Part shown: positions 46,630 through 55,532 of the stretch, in pieces
How the letters are laid out: each line of letters opens with the position of its first letter
Position numbering within the stretch: position 1 is the first letter of the stretch
Assembly: GCA_963831385.1 (NCBI GenBank)
Contig: CAWHPW010000011.1
Span: 1 to 64,000 of the forward strand
Direction of reading: 5' to 3'
DNA: 64,000 nucleotides
DNA from: JACVRX01 sp963831385
GTDB taxonomy: Bacteria; Actinomycetota; Actinomycetes; Jiangellales; Jiangellaceae
The notes under the pieces: model-generated
The model's database searches: none
Told to the model about the DNA's origin: nothing
Seen by the model: the letters and a program-made list of their open reading frames with translations, nothing else
Program-made: the position numbers and the translations under genes

Positions 46630-47999
46630 CCAGCCGCCGACCGATGCCTGCTCCGGTCGTGGACGCCGCGCGGATCGCCGCGTTCGACGCCCTGCGGGCG
46701 GTCGACGAGCGCGACGCGTACGCCAATCTGGTGCTGCCGGATCTGCTGCGGGAACGCGGCCTGAGCGGCCGGGACGCCGCGTTGGCCACTGAGTTGGCCT
46801 ACGGCACGCTACGCGGCCGCGGCACGTACGACGCCGTACTGAGCACGAACCTCGACCGGGCGTTGTCCACCCTGGACCCGCCGGTGCTCGACGCGCTGCG
46901 GCTGGGAGCTCACCAGGTTCTGTCTACCCGGATCCCGGCACACGCCGCGGTCTCCACCACCGTTGACCTGACCCGGAACCAGATCGGTGAGGGACCCGGA
47001 AAGCTGGTGAACGCGGTGCTCCGCCGAGTGAGTGCCCACGACTTGGAAGCGTGGGTCGAACTGATCGCGCCGACGACGTCCACCGAACCGGTCAAGCGGC
47101 TGGCGCTGCGCTACTCGCATCCGGCCTGGATCGCGCGAGCGATGCTCGACGCACTCGGTGGCGACATCGAGGAGCTCGGCCGGGCGCTCGCTGCTGACAA
47201 CGAGCGTCCCGAGGTGACATTGGTCGCCCGTCCCGGCCGAGCAGATGTCGACGAGCTTCTCCAAGCCGGCGCGCGACCGGGTCGCTGGTCGCCCCATGCA
47301 GCGGTGCTGGCCGAGGGTGATCCGGCCGATCTCGCCGCTGTGCGCGAGCGGCGGGCTGGCATCCAGGACGAGGGCAGCCAGCTGGTTGCTCTCGCCCTGG
47401 CTGCCGTGCAGCTCGCCGGGTCCGATGAGCGGTGGCTGGACATGTGTGCGGGTCCCGGCGGCAAAGCGGCCCTGCTCGGCGGACTAGCGACCCAGCGGGG
47501 CGCACGACTGCTCGCCGTGGAACTCCAGCCGCACCGGGCTCGGCTGGTCGAAAGGGCGCTACGTGACGACCCTGGCGAACACCGAGTGCTGGTCGCGGAC
47601 AGTACCGAGCCGCTCCCAGGAGAGCCGGCATTCGACCGGGTTCTTCTCGATGCTCCGTGCACCGGTCTGGGCGCGCTCCGCCGCCGACCCGAGGCACGAT
47701 GGCGTCGGCAGCCCGGCGAGGTGGCTGGGCTGCGGTCGCTGCAGGTGCGGCTGCTGCGCGCGGCCATCGACGCTGTCCGGCCGGGTGGGGTCGTGGAATA
47801 TGCCACCTGCTCTCCGCATCTCGCCGAGACAGCCACCGTGGTCTCCGACGTCGTGCGGCACCGAAGGGACGTGGAGCAGCTCGACGTACGGGCGTACCTT
47901 CCTAACGTGCCCGATCTTGGCGACGGGCCGGACGTCCAACTCTGGCCGCACCGGCACGGCACCGACGCGATGTACCTTGCGTTGTTCCGCCGCCGCTAG
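46626..47999 (+). CDS. rsmB: 16S rRNA m5C967 methyltransferase RsmB family
   Basis: 457 aa. An N-terminal NusB-like domain (about 10-140) precedes the methyltransferase: LDMCAGPGGKAALLGGLA for cofactor binding, VLLDAPCTGLGALRRRPEARWRR and VEYATCSPHLAET, the two catalytic cysteines of RNA cytosine-5 methylases. Overlaps fmt by four bases. Confidence 0.94.
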   Translation: MTSRRPMPAPVVDAARIAAFDALRAVDERDAYANLVLPDLLRERGLSGRDAALATELAYGTLRGRGTYDAVLSTNLDRALSTLDPPVLDALRLGAHQVLSTRIPAHAAVSTTVDLTRNQIGEGPGKLVNAVLRRVSAHDLEAWVELIAPTTSTEPVKRLALRYSHPAWIARAMLDALGGDIEELGRALAADNERPEVTLVARPGRADVDELLQAGARPGRWSPHAAVLAEGDPADLAAVRERRAGIQDEGSQLVALALAAVQLAGSDERWLDMCAGPGGKAALLGGLATQRGARLLAVELQPHRARLVERALRDDPGEHRVLVADSTEPLPGEPAFDRVLLDAPCTGLGALRRRPEARWRRQPGEVAGLRSLQVRLLRAAIDAVRPGGVVEYATCSPHLAETATVVSDVVRHRRDVEQLDVRAYLPNVPDLGDGPDVQLWPHRHGTDAMYLALFRRR

Positions 48000-48015
48000 T
48001 CGCGTGACAATCCGT

Positions 48016-48021
48016 TAGCCT
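48016..48021 (+). promoter_or_regulatory. -10 box (TAGCCT) of rpe
   Basis: TAGCCT ends eight bases before GTG 48030, predicting a leaderless start for rpe. Confidence 0.4.
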
Positions 48022-48029
48022 GCGCTGGC

Positions 48030-48695
48030 GTGGGTCCGCTGATCGCGCCGAGCATCCTGTCGGCGGACTATGCCAACCTCCAGTCGGAGATCGCCCGTGC
48101 CGTCGGCGCTGATTGGGTGCATGTCGACGTCATGGACAACCACTTCGTGCCGAACCTGACGATCGGCCTGCCGGTCGTCGAGGCGTTGCTCGCCCGCACC
48201 GAGCTGCCCCTCGATTGCCACCTGATGATCGAGAACCCGGACCGGTGGGCACCGGCGTACGCCGAGGCCGGCGCGCACAGCGTCACGTTCCACATCGAGG
48301 CGGCGGGAGCGCCGGTGCGGTTGGCTCGTGAACTTCGGCGCATCGGGTCCCGGGCCGGCGTAGCGCTCAAGCCGGCGACTTCCGTGGACACGGTGGGGGA
48401 GCTACTCGGCGAGATCGACCTGCTGCTCGTCATGACGGTCGAGCCCGGCTTCGGCGGGCAGGCGTTCCTCGAGATGTGCCTGCCGAAAATCCGGCAGGCA
48501 CGTGACCTGGTGTCTCGCTCCGGCTTGCAGGTGTGGCTTCAGGTTGACGGCGGAGTATCGGAGGAGACGATCGAGCGTTGCGCGGGAGCAGGCGCCGATG
48601 TCTTCGTCGCCGGCAGCGCCGTGTTCGATGCCCACGACCCGGCGGGCGCCATCGGCAAGCTGCGCGATCTCGCGGCAGCCCACACCCCCGGCTAG
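48030..48695 (+). CDS. rpe: Ribulose-phosphate 3-epimerase
   Basis: 221 aa TIM barrel. IAPSILSADYANL, WVHVDVMDNHFVPNLTIG, LDCHLMIENP and VMTVEPGFGGQAF are all conserved, with metal-binding His and Asp residues present. Pentose phosphate enzyme placed apart from the main operon and just before the riboflavin genes. Confidence 0.97.
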   Translation: MGPLIAPSILSADYANLQSEIARAVGADWVHVDVMDNHFVPNLTIGLPVVEALLARTELPLDCHLMIENPDRWAPAYAEAGAHSVTFHIEAAGAPVRLARELRRIGSRAGVALKPATSVDTVGELLGEIDLLLVMTVEPGFGGQAFLEMCLPKIRQARDLVSRSGLQVWLQVDGGVSEETIERCAGAGADVFVAGSAVFDAHDPAGAIGKLRDLAAAHTPG

Positions 48696-48714
48696 ACTTC
48701 AGCAGAAGAACTAC

Positions 48715-48856
48715 GCGTGCTCCGGGGTCGGTGAAACTCCGAACCGGCGGTGACAGTCCGCGACCCGGTTGTCGCTCCTCTGCTGAGGGGCGGTGGGCGG
48801 TGGACCCGGTGGAACTCCGGGACCGACGGTGACAGTCCGGATGGGAGGAAGCGCGC
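48715..48856 (+). promoter_or_regulatory. FMN riboswitch (RFN element)
   Basis: The conserved blocks occur in order: CTCCGGGGTCGGTGAAACTC, CCGGCGGTGACAGTCCGCGA, a variable arm with CTCCTCTGCTGAGGGG, then GGTGGAACTCCGGGACCGAC, GGTGACAGTCCGGATGGGAG and GAAGCG. GCGTGC (48715-48720) pairs with GCGCGC (48851-48856) as P1. It precedes ribD-ribE-ribBA-ribH and should turn the operon down when FMN is high. Confidence 0.95.
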
Positions 48857-48908
48857 GCGGATGGTCAGTGGCACCGGCGTCGAACGCGCCGGGAGTCGCT
48901 GGGCGTCC

Positions 48909-48955
48909 GAGCGGTGTGTGCCGCTCCCGGAGCTCGCCTTGGTCGGGCGAGGAGG
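48909..48955 (+). promoter_or_regulatory. Riboswitch expression platform with a hairpin over the ribD ribosome site
   Basis: GAGCGG (48909-48914) pairs with CCGCTC (48921-48926). A second stem, CTCGCC (48933-48938) with GGCGAG (48946-48951), covers the first bases of the ribD ribosome site GAGGAGG. No U-tract is present. This favours control at translation. Confidence 0.45.
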
Positions 48956-48961
48956 ACCGGG

Positions 48962-49988
48962 ATGGCCAGTCCCGCGGAGATCGCGGCGATGCGCCGGGCG
49001 CTCGGCCTTGCCCAGACAACTGGTGTTCCGCTTGGTCCGAACCCGCGAGTCGGCTGCGTTCTGCTGGCTGACGACGGCGGCGTTGTGGCAGATGGCTACC
49101 ACCGTGGCACCGGTCACCCGCATGCCGAGGTCGAGGCATTGCGGGCAGCCGGCGACTCGACCGCGTGGCTGTACGGCAGTTGTCACCCTGGAACCGTGCA
49201 ACCACGTCGGCCGGACCGGACCATGCTCGGCGGCGCTGCGGGATGCGGGAATCATCCGGGTCGTCTACGCGCAGCCCGATGTGAATCCAATGGCCCGGGG
49301 CGGTGCTGAGGCACTTCGAACGGCCGGTGTCGACGTCGAAGGTGGTGTCCTGGCCAACGAGGCACGAGCCGTCAACCCGGAGTGGACGTTCGCCGTCGAA
49401 TCCGGACGTCCGTTCGTGACCTGGAAGTTCGCGGCGACGCTCGACGGCCGCAGCGCCGCCGCCGACGGCACCAGCCAGTGGATCACTTCGCCGGAAGCCC
49501 GCGCCGATGTGCACCGTCTCCGGGCCGAGAGCGACGCCATCCTGGTCGGCACGGGAACAGTGCTCGCCGACGATCCCCACCTGACCGTTCGCGACGGTGA
49601 CGGCACGCCACGTGATCGACGGTTCCAACCGCTGCGCGCCGTGATGGGGATGCGCCCGATTGCAGCCCATGCGGCCGTTGCCGATGACACGGCCGAGTCA
49701 CTTCGGCTCAGGACCCGTGATCCGGGGCAGGCTCTGGCGGTGCTCTTCGGCGAGGGCCGTCAGCGGGTCTGGCTCGAAGGCGGACCGACGCTGGCGGCGG
49801 CATTTCTGCGCGCGGGGCTCGTCGACCGAACGGTCGCCTACCTTGCCCCGGCCCTGCTCGGGGCCGGACCGGCAGCCGTCGGCGATCTGGGTGTCACGAC
49901 AGTCGCCGACGCCGTCCAGCTCGAACTCACGGACGTCACGCAGGTCGGACCCGACCTGCGGATCACCGCCCAGCCCAGGAAGGGGTGA
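48962..49988 (+). pseudogene. ribD: RibD (deaminase/reductase), frameshifted in this sequence
   Basis: Both halves are well conserved but lie in different frames. From ATG 48962 (six bases after GAGGAGG) the first frame gives AEIAAMRRALGLAQTTGVPL and the zinc-site HPHAEVEAL; it goes wrong at DSTAWLYG. One base later (extra base near 49163) the other frame continues RGCTAVVTLEPCNHVGRTGPC, with the remaining zinc cysteines, and the reductase domain VTWKFAATLDGRSAA, ending at 49988. RibD deaminates and reduces the first riboflavin intermediates. No other ribD is seen in the window, so a sequence error or a very recent mutation is likely. Confidence 0.85.
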
Positions 49989-49989
49989 C

Positions 49990-50592
49990 ATGTTCACCGG
50001 AATCGTCGAGGAGATGGGCGAGGTACTAGCGGTCGACCATGGTCCCGAGTCGGCCCGGCTCACGGTGCGAGCGTCAGGCGTCACGGCCGATGCGGTGCTC
50101 GGGACGTCGATCGCTGTCAACGGCGTCTGCCTGACCGTGGTCGACGTGGCCGATGGCGTCTTCACCGCCGACGTGATGCGCGAAACGCTTCGTCGTTCGT
50201 CGCTCGGCGCCCTGTCCGTTGGTTCGCCGGTCAATCTCGAACGCGCCGTTCGGGTGTCCGATCGGCTCGGCGGGCACATCGTCCAGGGTCACGTAGACGG
50301 TGTGGGCACGGTGATCGACCAACGGGCGGGTGACCGATGGCAGATCGTCCGAATCTCGCTGCCCGACGGGCTGTCCCGCTACGTCGTCGAGAAGGGTTCC
50401 ATCGCCCTTGACGGCGTATCGCTCACGGTGTCCGCCGTGGCGGACGGGTGGTTCGAGGTGAGCTTGATTCCGGCCACGTTGGCGCTGACCACGCTCGGCC
50501 AGCGCACGGTGGGCGAGCAGATCAATCTCGAAGTGGATGTGATCGCGAAGTACGTCGAGCGACTGATGAACGGGCGGGTGAATGCACAATGA
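49990..50592 (+). CDS. ribE: Riboflavin synthase alpha chain
   Basis: 200 aa. Two lumazine-binding repeats: MFTGIVEEMGEV with GTSIAVNGVCLTVVDV, and GGHIVQGHVDGVGTV with KGSIALDGVSLTVSAV. Converts two dimethyl-ribityllumazine molecules to riboflavin. ATG lies one base after the ribD stop; end overlaps ribBA. Confidence 0.96.
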   Translation: MFTGIVEEMGEVLAVDHGPESARLTVRASGVTADAVLGTSIAVNGVCLTVVDVADGVFTADVMRETLRRSSLGALSVGSPVNLERAVRVSDRLGGHIVQGHVDGVGTVIDQRAGDRWQIVRISLPDGLSRYVVEKGSIALDGVSLTVSAVADGWFEVSLIPATLALTTLGQRTVGEQINLEVDVIAKYVERLMNGRVNAQ

Positions 50593-51827
50593 CGATCTCG
50601 TTGGACCCAGTGGAGCGGGCCATCGCCGACATCGCTGCGGGTCGGGCCGTGGTCGTCGTTGACGACGAGGACCGTGAGAACGAAGGAGACCTGATCTTCG
50701 CGGCTGGCAAGGCGACGCCCGAGCTGATGGGCTTCATGATCCGCTGGACGAGCGGGTTCGTCTGCGTACCGCTCGAGGGCGAGACCCTGGATCGGCTGAA
50801 CATCCCATTGATGACACCGCACAACCGGGAGCGGATGCGCACCGCATACACCATCTCCGTCGATGCACGCGATGGCGTCACCACCGGCATCTCGGCGGCC
50901 GATCGCGCGCACACCGCCCGCGTGCTGGCCGACTCCGCGACCGAACCCTACGAGCTGACGCAGCCCGGCCACATCATGCCGCTGCGGTATCGCGACGGCG
51001 GTGTTCTCGCCCGGGCTGGTCATACCGAGGCGGCGGTCGACTTGGCTCGGCTCGCCGGCCAAAGCCCGGCCGGGGTTCTGTGCGAGATCGTCAACGACGA
51101 CGGCTCCATGATGCGGGCTCCGGCGTTACGGGCGTTCGCCGACGAGCACGGCCTGGCGATGATCTCTATCGCGGATCTGATCCGCTACCGGCGGCGATAC
51201 GAGAGCAATGTCCGCCGCATAGCACTGACCAGGTTGCCGACGGACGAAGCGATCTTCCAGGTGCACGCATACCGAGACGTCGTGACCGGCGCGGAGCACG
51301 TCGCGCTGGTCCTCGGCAATGTGGCCGACGGCGATCCAGTCCTGGTGCGCGTGCATTCTGAATGCCTGACCGGCGACACGTTCGGATCGCTGCGCTGCGA
51401 CTGCGGGCCCCAGCTGCGAGCCGCCATGACCGCCGTGGCCACGAATGGTCAGGGCGTCGTGCTGTACCTGCGCGGGCACGAAGGCCGCGGCATCGGTCTC
51501 GCGCACAAGCTGCGGGCCTATGAGCTGCAAGACGGTGGCCGGGACACCGTCGACGCCAACCTGGACCTCGGGCTGCCCGCCGACGCCCGCGACTACGGGA
51601 CCGGAGCGCAGATCTTGGCCGATCTCGGCGTCAAGTCGATGCGGCTGATGACCAACAACCCGACCAAGCTCGCCGGCCTGGCCGGATACGGGTTGCAGGT
51701 CGTGGAACGGGTGCCGATGCCGGTGCGGCCGCACCCCGAGAACATCCGTTACCTGCGAACCAAACGGGACCGGATGGGGCATGAGCTGCCGCACCTGGGA
51801 GACGAGCTGGAGGCGAGGTCCCCGTGA
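50589..51827 (+). CDS. ribBA: Bifunctional DHBP synthase / GTP cyclohydrolase II
   Basis: 412 aa fusion. The first half has VVVVDDEDRENEGDLIFAA and HTEAAVDLARLAG (RibB), the second RVHSECLTGDTFGSLRCDCG with the zinc cysteines and YLRGHEGRGIGL (RibA). Makes both precursors of riboflavin. ATG 50589 is in the ATGA overlap with ribE. Confidence 0.97.
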   Translation: MTISLDPVERAIADIAAGRAVVVVDDEDRENEGDLIFAAGKATPELMGFMIRWTSGFVCVPLEGETLDRLNIPLMTPHNRERMRTAYTISVDARDGVTTGISAADRAHTARVLADSATEPYELTQPGHIMPLRYRDGGVLARAGHTEAAVDLARLAGQSPAGVLCEIVNDDGSMMRAPALRAFADEHGLAMISIADLIRYRRRYESNVRRIALTRLPTDEAIFQVHAYRDVVTGAEHVALVLGNVADGDPVLVRVHSECLTGDTFGSLRCDCGPQLRAAMTAVATNGQGVVLYLRGHEGRGIGLAHKLRAYELQDGGRDTVDANLDLGLPADARDYGTGAQILADLGVKSMRLMTNNPTKLAGLAGYGLQVVERVPMPVRPHPENIRYLRTKRDRMGHELPHLGDELEARSP

Positions 51828-52300
51828 CACGAGGCGGCGCACCGACCATGGACCTGACCGGCGCCGACCAGCTTCGCGTTGGTGTCGTCGCCGCGCAGTG
51901 GCACGACGAGGTCATGGCGGGACTACTGGACGGCGCATTGCGCGCGCTCACCCAGGCCAGGGTCGACGATCCGCTGGTGCTGCGAGTGCCGGGCTCGTTC
52001 GAGCTACCCGTGGCGTGTGCCCGACTGGCCCGAGCGCGGTACGACGCCCTGGTCGCCCTCGGGGTGGTGATCCGCGGCGAGACTCCGCATTTCGAGTACA
52101 TCTGCCAGGCCGCCAGCGAAGGCCTGGTCAAGGTCAGCGTCGACTCCGGGGTCCCGATCGGCTTCGGCCTGCTCACCTGCGACGACGAGGCGCAGGCCCT
52201 CGACCGGGCAGGACTGCCTGGTTCTGCCGAGGACAAGGGCTTCGAGGCCGCCCAAGCGGCGCTGGCTACGGTCCTGACCCTGCGCGCCTGCTACGCCTGA
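51824..52300 (+). CDS. ribH: 6,7-dimethyl-8-ribityllumazine synthase
   Basis: 158 aa. VPGSFELPVACARLA and ALGVVIRGETPHFEYICQAASEGL with GVPIGFGLLTCDDEAQALDRAG are typical. Last gene of the riboflavin operon; its GTG overlaps ribBA. Confidence 0.96.
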   Translation: MTRGGAPTMDLTGADQLRVGVVAAQWHDEVMAGLLDGALRALTQARVDDPLVLRVPGSFELPVACARLARARYDALVALGVVIRGETPHFEYICQAASEGLVKVSVDSGVPIGFGLLTCDDEAQALDRAGLPGSAEDKGFEAAQAALATVLTLRACYA

Positions 52301-52321
52301 TCGGCACGAGCCACGTCAGGC
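52295..52321. terminator. Bidirectional hairpin between ribH and the cyclodeaminase gene
   Basis: GCCTGA (52295-52300) and TCAGGC (52316-52321) form a perfect stem; each arm contains the stop codon of one of the convergent genes. An inner GGC/GCC pair extends the fold. No U-tract. Confidence 0.4.
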
Positions 52322-53212
52322 TTCGTTGTGCGCCAACACGGCTTCGGCAATGACGAGGTCCTGCCAGGACATCCCGACGCTCTTGAAGACCAGGGGTCGG
52401 TCGGTCGGAAGGGTGACGACGTCGGTCACGACGTCGCGCATCGGAACGAGGTCGGCGGGGCTCAGGGCGGCGCTGGCGATGGCCAGGATCACGTCGCCGG
52501 CCTCGCGCAGGGCGGTCGTCACGTCCTCCACGACGACGGTGGCGCGGCCGAGCAGCGCTGCATCGAGCTCGCGTGCGTCAGGCTCGTGAGACCCAATTGC
52601 GACCACGATGGCGTCGCTGGCCAGCAGTGCGGAGTCGAACACCGGCGTCCGTGCCGAGGTCGCGCAGACCACGACGTCCGCTGTCCTTAGAGCCTCATCG
52701 GCTTGCGGCGATCCGAGTGCCACGGCGTCGAGTGGGGTGCGGGACGGATCCCGGACCAAGTATGTCGTCTGCTCAAGCTGACGTACGGCGGCGAGGGTGG
52801 CGACATGGCCGGTGGCCTGGGGCCCGGCCCCGATTACCGTGACCCGCAGCGCACGGCCCGGTAGCCGTTCGAGAACCGCAGCGACAGAGACAGCGGGCGT
52901 CCGTAGGGTGGTCAGCGCGGTTCCATCGAGCACCGCGCGCAGCGCAAGGGTGTCCTGGTCGAACAGCAGGTAGGCAGCCTGGATGCGGGGCAGCCCGAGG
53001 GTCGGGTTGTCCGGGGCGACTGTCGCGACCTTTACGCCGGCTGCAGTCAGCGTCTCCGACGGCATGAGCAGGAACTGGCCATTCGTCAGGTCGACCGAGA
53101 CGCGGGCCGGGTCGGCGGCCGGGTCGAGCCCGCCCCGAAGGGCGTTGGTGATGGCTTGGACCGCTGCGGCGGGCCCGAGGACGGCGACGGCGTCCGCGTC
53201 GAGGTACCTCAC
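52316..53212 (-). CDS. Ornithine cyclodeaminase/mu-crystallin family protein
   Basis: 298 aa. The Rossmann motif is VTVIGAGPQATGHVATL, with LVRDPSR after it; the N-terminal half holds LTNGQFLLMPSET and ALRAVLDGTALTTLRTPAVS. Family members include ornithine cyclodeaminase, alanine dehydrogenase and ketimine reductases; the substrate is open. GTG 53212 overlaps the end of the upstream racemase remnant (GTGA). Confidence 0.88.
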   Translation of the reverse strand: MRYLDADAVAVLGPAAAVQAITNALRGGLDPAADPARVSVDLTNGQFLLMPSETLTAAGVKVATVAPDNPTLGLPRIQAAYLLFDQDTLALRAVLDGTALTTLRTPAVSVAAVLERLPGRALRVTVIGAGPQATGHVATLAAVRQLEQTTYLVRDPSRTPLDAVALGSPQADEALRTADVVVCATSARTPVFDSALLASDAIVVAIGSHEPDARELDAALLGRATVVVEDVTTALREAGDVILAIASAALSPADLVPMRDVVTDVVTLPTDRPLVFKSVGMSWQDLVIAEAVLAHNEA

Positions 53213-53403
53213 CGCAGCACGAATCCCGGGACTAGCGGGTCGCACGGGTCGATCGAGAACACGTGCTCGCCCATGTGGCCGTCGGCGGCAAGGACCGCGA
53301 GCCGGGCGCAGGTGCGTGGGTCGGTCCGGTGCACGGCCTGCTCGACGTCGTTGAGGGCCCCGCCTGTGTGGTCGTCAGTGGTCGCGATCGTCGACAGCAG
53401 CAC
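53209..53403 (-). pseudogene. Remnant of a proline racemase-family gene
   Basis: 64 aa. It shows RTCARLAVLAADG, like the GTCARxAxL part of the family, then HVFSIDPCDPLVPGFVLR, close to the normal C-terminus (FVLDPDDPxxxGFLL). The long barrel before and between is missing, including the catalytic cysteines' usual surroundings. Its stop overlaps the cyclodeaminase gene; racemase and cyclodeaminase genes are often neighbours in proline or hydroxyproline use. Confidence 0.5.
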
Positions 53404-53465
53404 GATGGCAGCCTGTCACGCCAACTCATCTCGGCCAGACCAGCGGCCGAGCTGCGCTGACCGCC

Positions 53466-54260
53466 CTACCTGGCCGTGCACGCCGCGATGAGCGGCTCGG
53501 GATCGGGCGCCGCACCGGTGGCCTGGAACGCGACCGTGCTGGCCCCGATCGCGGCGAGCGTCGAGATCGCCTCGTCGACCTGGGCGCGAAGGTCAGAAGC
53601 GGTCGGGTCGAGCTCGACGAACACGACCACGTCGAACGGCTCGTCGGTGCGGCCGGCCGCAGCGCGGCTCTCTGCTGCCCAGGCACAGCCCTCGCGGATC
53701 TGGTCGAAGGTGAGGACGGAGTCGAGGATGAGGCCGTCGGCGACCTCGCCCGCCAGGCGCACGGTCTTCGGACCACGCCCTCCGATCAGCAGCGGCGGCG
53801 GCTCGGCGGCCGGCCAGTCGAGAGCGACGTTGCCCAGATGTACGTAGTGGCCGCTCACGTCGACGGTGCGGCCATGCAGCAGATCGCGCACTGCCGTCGC
53901 GTACTCGCGCAGCAATGTGATCGGCGAGGCTACCCGCGCACCCACCTGCCCCATCCACTCCAGAACGCCGTGGCCGATGCCAGGCACGAACCGGCCCGGG
54001 AACATCCGGGATAGCGTGGCGATCTCCATTGCGGCAACGGCGGGGTTGCGCAGCGGGACCGGCAGCAGGCCGATGCCGACTGGCAAACGCTGCGTCCACG
54101 CCAGTGCCGCAGCCGCCGTGGTGAGGCCGCCCTCGGCGAAGCAGTCCTCCCACAGCCACAGCTGCCCGATGCCAGCCGACTCCGCCGCCTGCACAACGTC
54201 CCTCAGCTGCTCGGGCGGGGACTGGGAACGGAATACCACGCCGACCTTCGGATCAGCCAT
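53466..54260 (-). CDS. LLM-class flavin-dependent oxidoreductase
   Basis: 264 aa luciferase-like TIM barrel. ESAGIGQLWLWEDCFAEGGLT, GIGLLPVPLRNPAVAAMEIATLSRMFPGRF and PPLLIGGRGPKTVRLAGEVADG are typical. Such proteins use FMN or F420. Slightly short for the family. Substrate unknown. Confidence 0.88.
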   Translation of the reverse strand: MADPKVGVVFRSQSPPEQLRDVVQAAESAGIGQLWLWEDCFAEGGLTTAAAALAWTQRLPVGIGLLPVPLRNPAVAAMEIATLSRMFPGRFVPGIGHGVLEWMGQVGARVASPITLLREYATAVRDLLHGRTVDVSGHYVHLGNVALDWPAAEPPPLLIGGRGPKTVRLAGEVADGLILDSVLTFDQIREGCAWAAESRAAAGRTDEPFDVVVFVELDPTASDLRAQVDEAISTLAAIGASTVAFQATGAAPDPEPLIAACTAR

Positions 54261-54379
54261 GACGCGATCCCATCACGGGCCGCCGACACAAGCTGCGCGC
54301 CCAAGGCATCGCCAAAGCACAACGGCGTGCCAGCGCCGATCGGAGATCAAGCGGTGGGGCTGCCGGCGGTTGGTCGCCA

Positions 54380-54385
54380 TAGGCT
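54380..54385 (+). promoter_or_regulatory. -10 box (TAGGCT) of hisE
   Basis: TAGGCT ends seven bases before GTG 54393, predicting a leaderless hisE-hisG transcript. Confidence 0.4.
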
Positions 54386-54392
54386 GACGACC

Positions 54393-54656
54393 GTGAAGAG
54401 CTTCGACGACCTATGGGCCGAGCTGTCGGGGAAGGTGGCCGCGGGTGCCGAGGGCTCAGGCACTGTCGACGCCGTCAGGCACGGCGTGCACCACGTCGGC
54501 AAGAAGGTGGTCGAAGAAGCCGCAGAGGCGTGGATGGCCGCCGAGCACGAAGGTGCAGATCGGGCCGCGGACGAGATCGCCCAGCTGCTCTATCACGTTC
54601 AAGTGCTCATGCTCGCCAGCGGCGTCGAGCTCGACGACGTGTACGAACGGCTCTAG
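54393..54656 (+). CDS. hisE: Phosphoribosyl-ATP pyrophosphatase
   Basis: 87 aa. VKSFDDLWAELSGKV opens the protein and KKVVEEAAEAWMAAEHEG is the metal-binding EExxE helix. Second step of histidine synthesis. GTG 54393 fits both homology and the -10 box; the frame stays open to 54327 without support. Confidence 0.94.
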   Translation: MKSFDDLWAELSGKVAAGAEGSGTVDAVRHGVHHVGKKVVEEAAEAWMAAEHEGADRAADEIAQLLYHVQVLMLASGVELDDVYERL

Positions 54657-54663
54657 GAGAACG

Positions 54664-55515
54664 ATGACGCCGCTGCGAATCGCCGTGCCCAACAAGGGGC
54701 TGCTGGCCGAGCCGGCCGCGACGATGCTGCACGAAGCTGGCTACCGGCAGCGTTCCGATGGCCGCGAGCTCGTGCTCGCCGACCCGGACAACAACGCGGA
54801 GCTCTTCTTTCTGCGCCCCAGAGACATCGCGGTCTACGTCGGTTCCGGCACCGTCGAGGTCGGCATCACCGGGCGCGACCTGCTACAGGATTCCGGCTCG
54901 CCGGCGGAGGAACTACTGCCGCTGGACTTCGGATATTCGACCTTCCGGTTCGCCGCTCGGGCCGGCTCGGCCACTGACGTGGGTGATTTCGCCGGAATGC
55001 GGATCGCCACGTCGTACCCGGGACTGCTCTCGAAGCATCTCGCCGATGCCGGGATCGACGCCGAAGTGATTCGGCTCGACGGCGCGGTGGAGACGGCAGT
55101 CCAGCTCGGCGTTGCTGACGTGGTCGCGGACGTCGTCTCGACCGGAACCACCCTGCGCAGAGCCGGTCTGGAGCTGGTCGGTGAGCCGATCATGACGTCG
55201 GAGGCGGTACTGATCACCCGACCGGCCGTTGCAGCCGAACCGGGAGTTCAGCAGCTCGTCCGGCGCCTACAGGGCGTCCTGGTCGCGCGCCGCTACGTGA
55301 TGATGGACTACGACATCCGCGCCGAGCGGGTCGACGAGGCGTGCGCCGTCACCCCCGGCATCGAGTCGCCAACCGTGTCGCCGCTGCATCGCGAAGGTTG
55401 GGTCGCCGTCCGCGCCATGGTTCCCCGGGCCGACGCGCAACGGGTCATGGACACGTTGTGGGAGATCGGCGCCCGAGCGATCTTCGTCACCGACATACTC
55501 GCCTGCCGCCTCTAG
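54664..55515 (+). CDS. hisG: ATP phosphoribosyltransferase
   Basis: 283 aa, the long, hexameric, histidine-inhibited form. RIAVPNKGLLAEPAATML starts it, DVVSTGTTLRRAGLE binds PRPP, and a C-terminal ACT-like domain (about 210-283) gives feedback control. First enzyme of histidine synthesis. Seven bases after hisE, with TAGGAGAACG as ribosome site. Confidence 0.96.
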   Translation: MTPLRIAVPNKGLLAEPAATMLHEAGYRQRSDGRELVLADPDNNAELFFLRPRDIAVYVGSGTVEVGITGRDLLQDSGSPAEELLPLDFGYSTFRFAARAGSATDVGDFAGMRIATSYPGLLSKHLADAGIDAEVIRLDGAVETAVQLGVADVVADVVSTGTTLRRAGLELVGEPIMTSEAVLITRPAVAAEPGVQQLVRRLQGVLVARRYVMMDYDIRAERVDEACAVTPGIESPTVSPLHREGWVAVRAMVPRADAQRVMDTLWEIGARAIFVTDILACRL

Positions 55516-55518
55516 TCG

Positions 55519-55524
55519 TAGCAT
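55519..55524 (+). promoter_or_regulatory. -10 box (TAGCAT) of the LuxR regulator gene
   Basis: TAGCAT ends eight bases before ATG 55533, again pointing to a leaderless start. Confidence 0.35.
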
Positions 55525-55532
55525 CGATTGCT

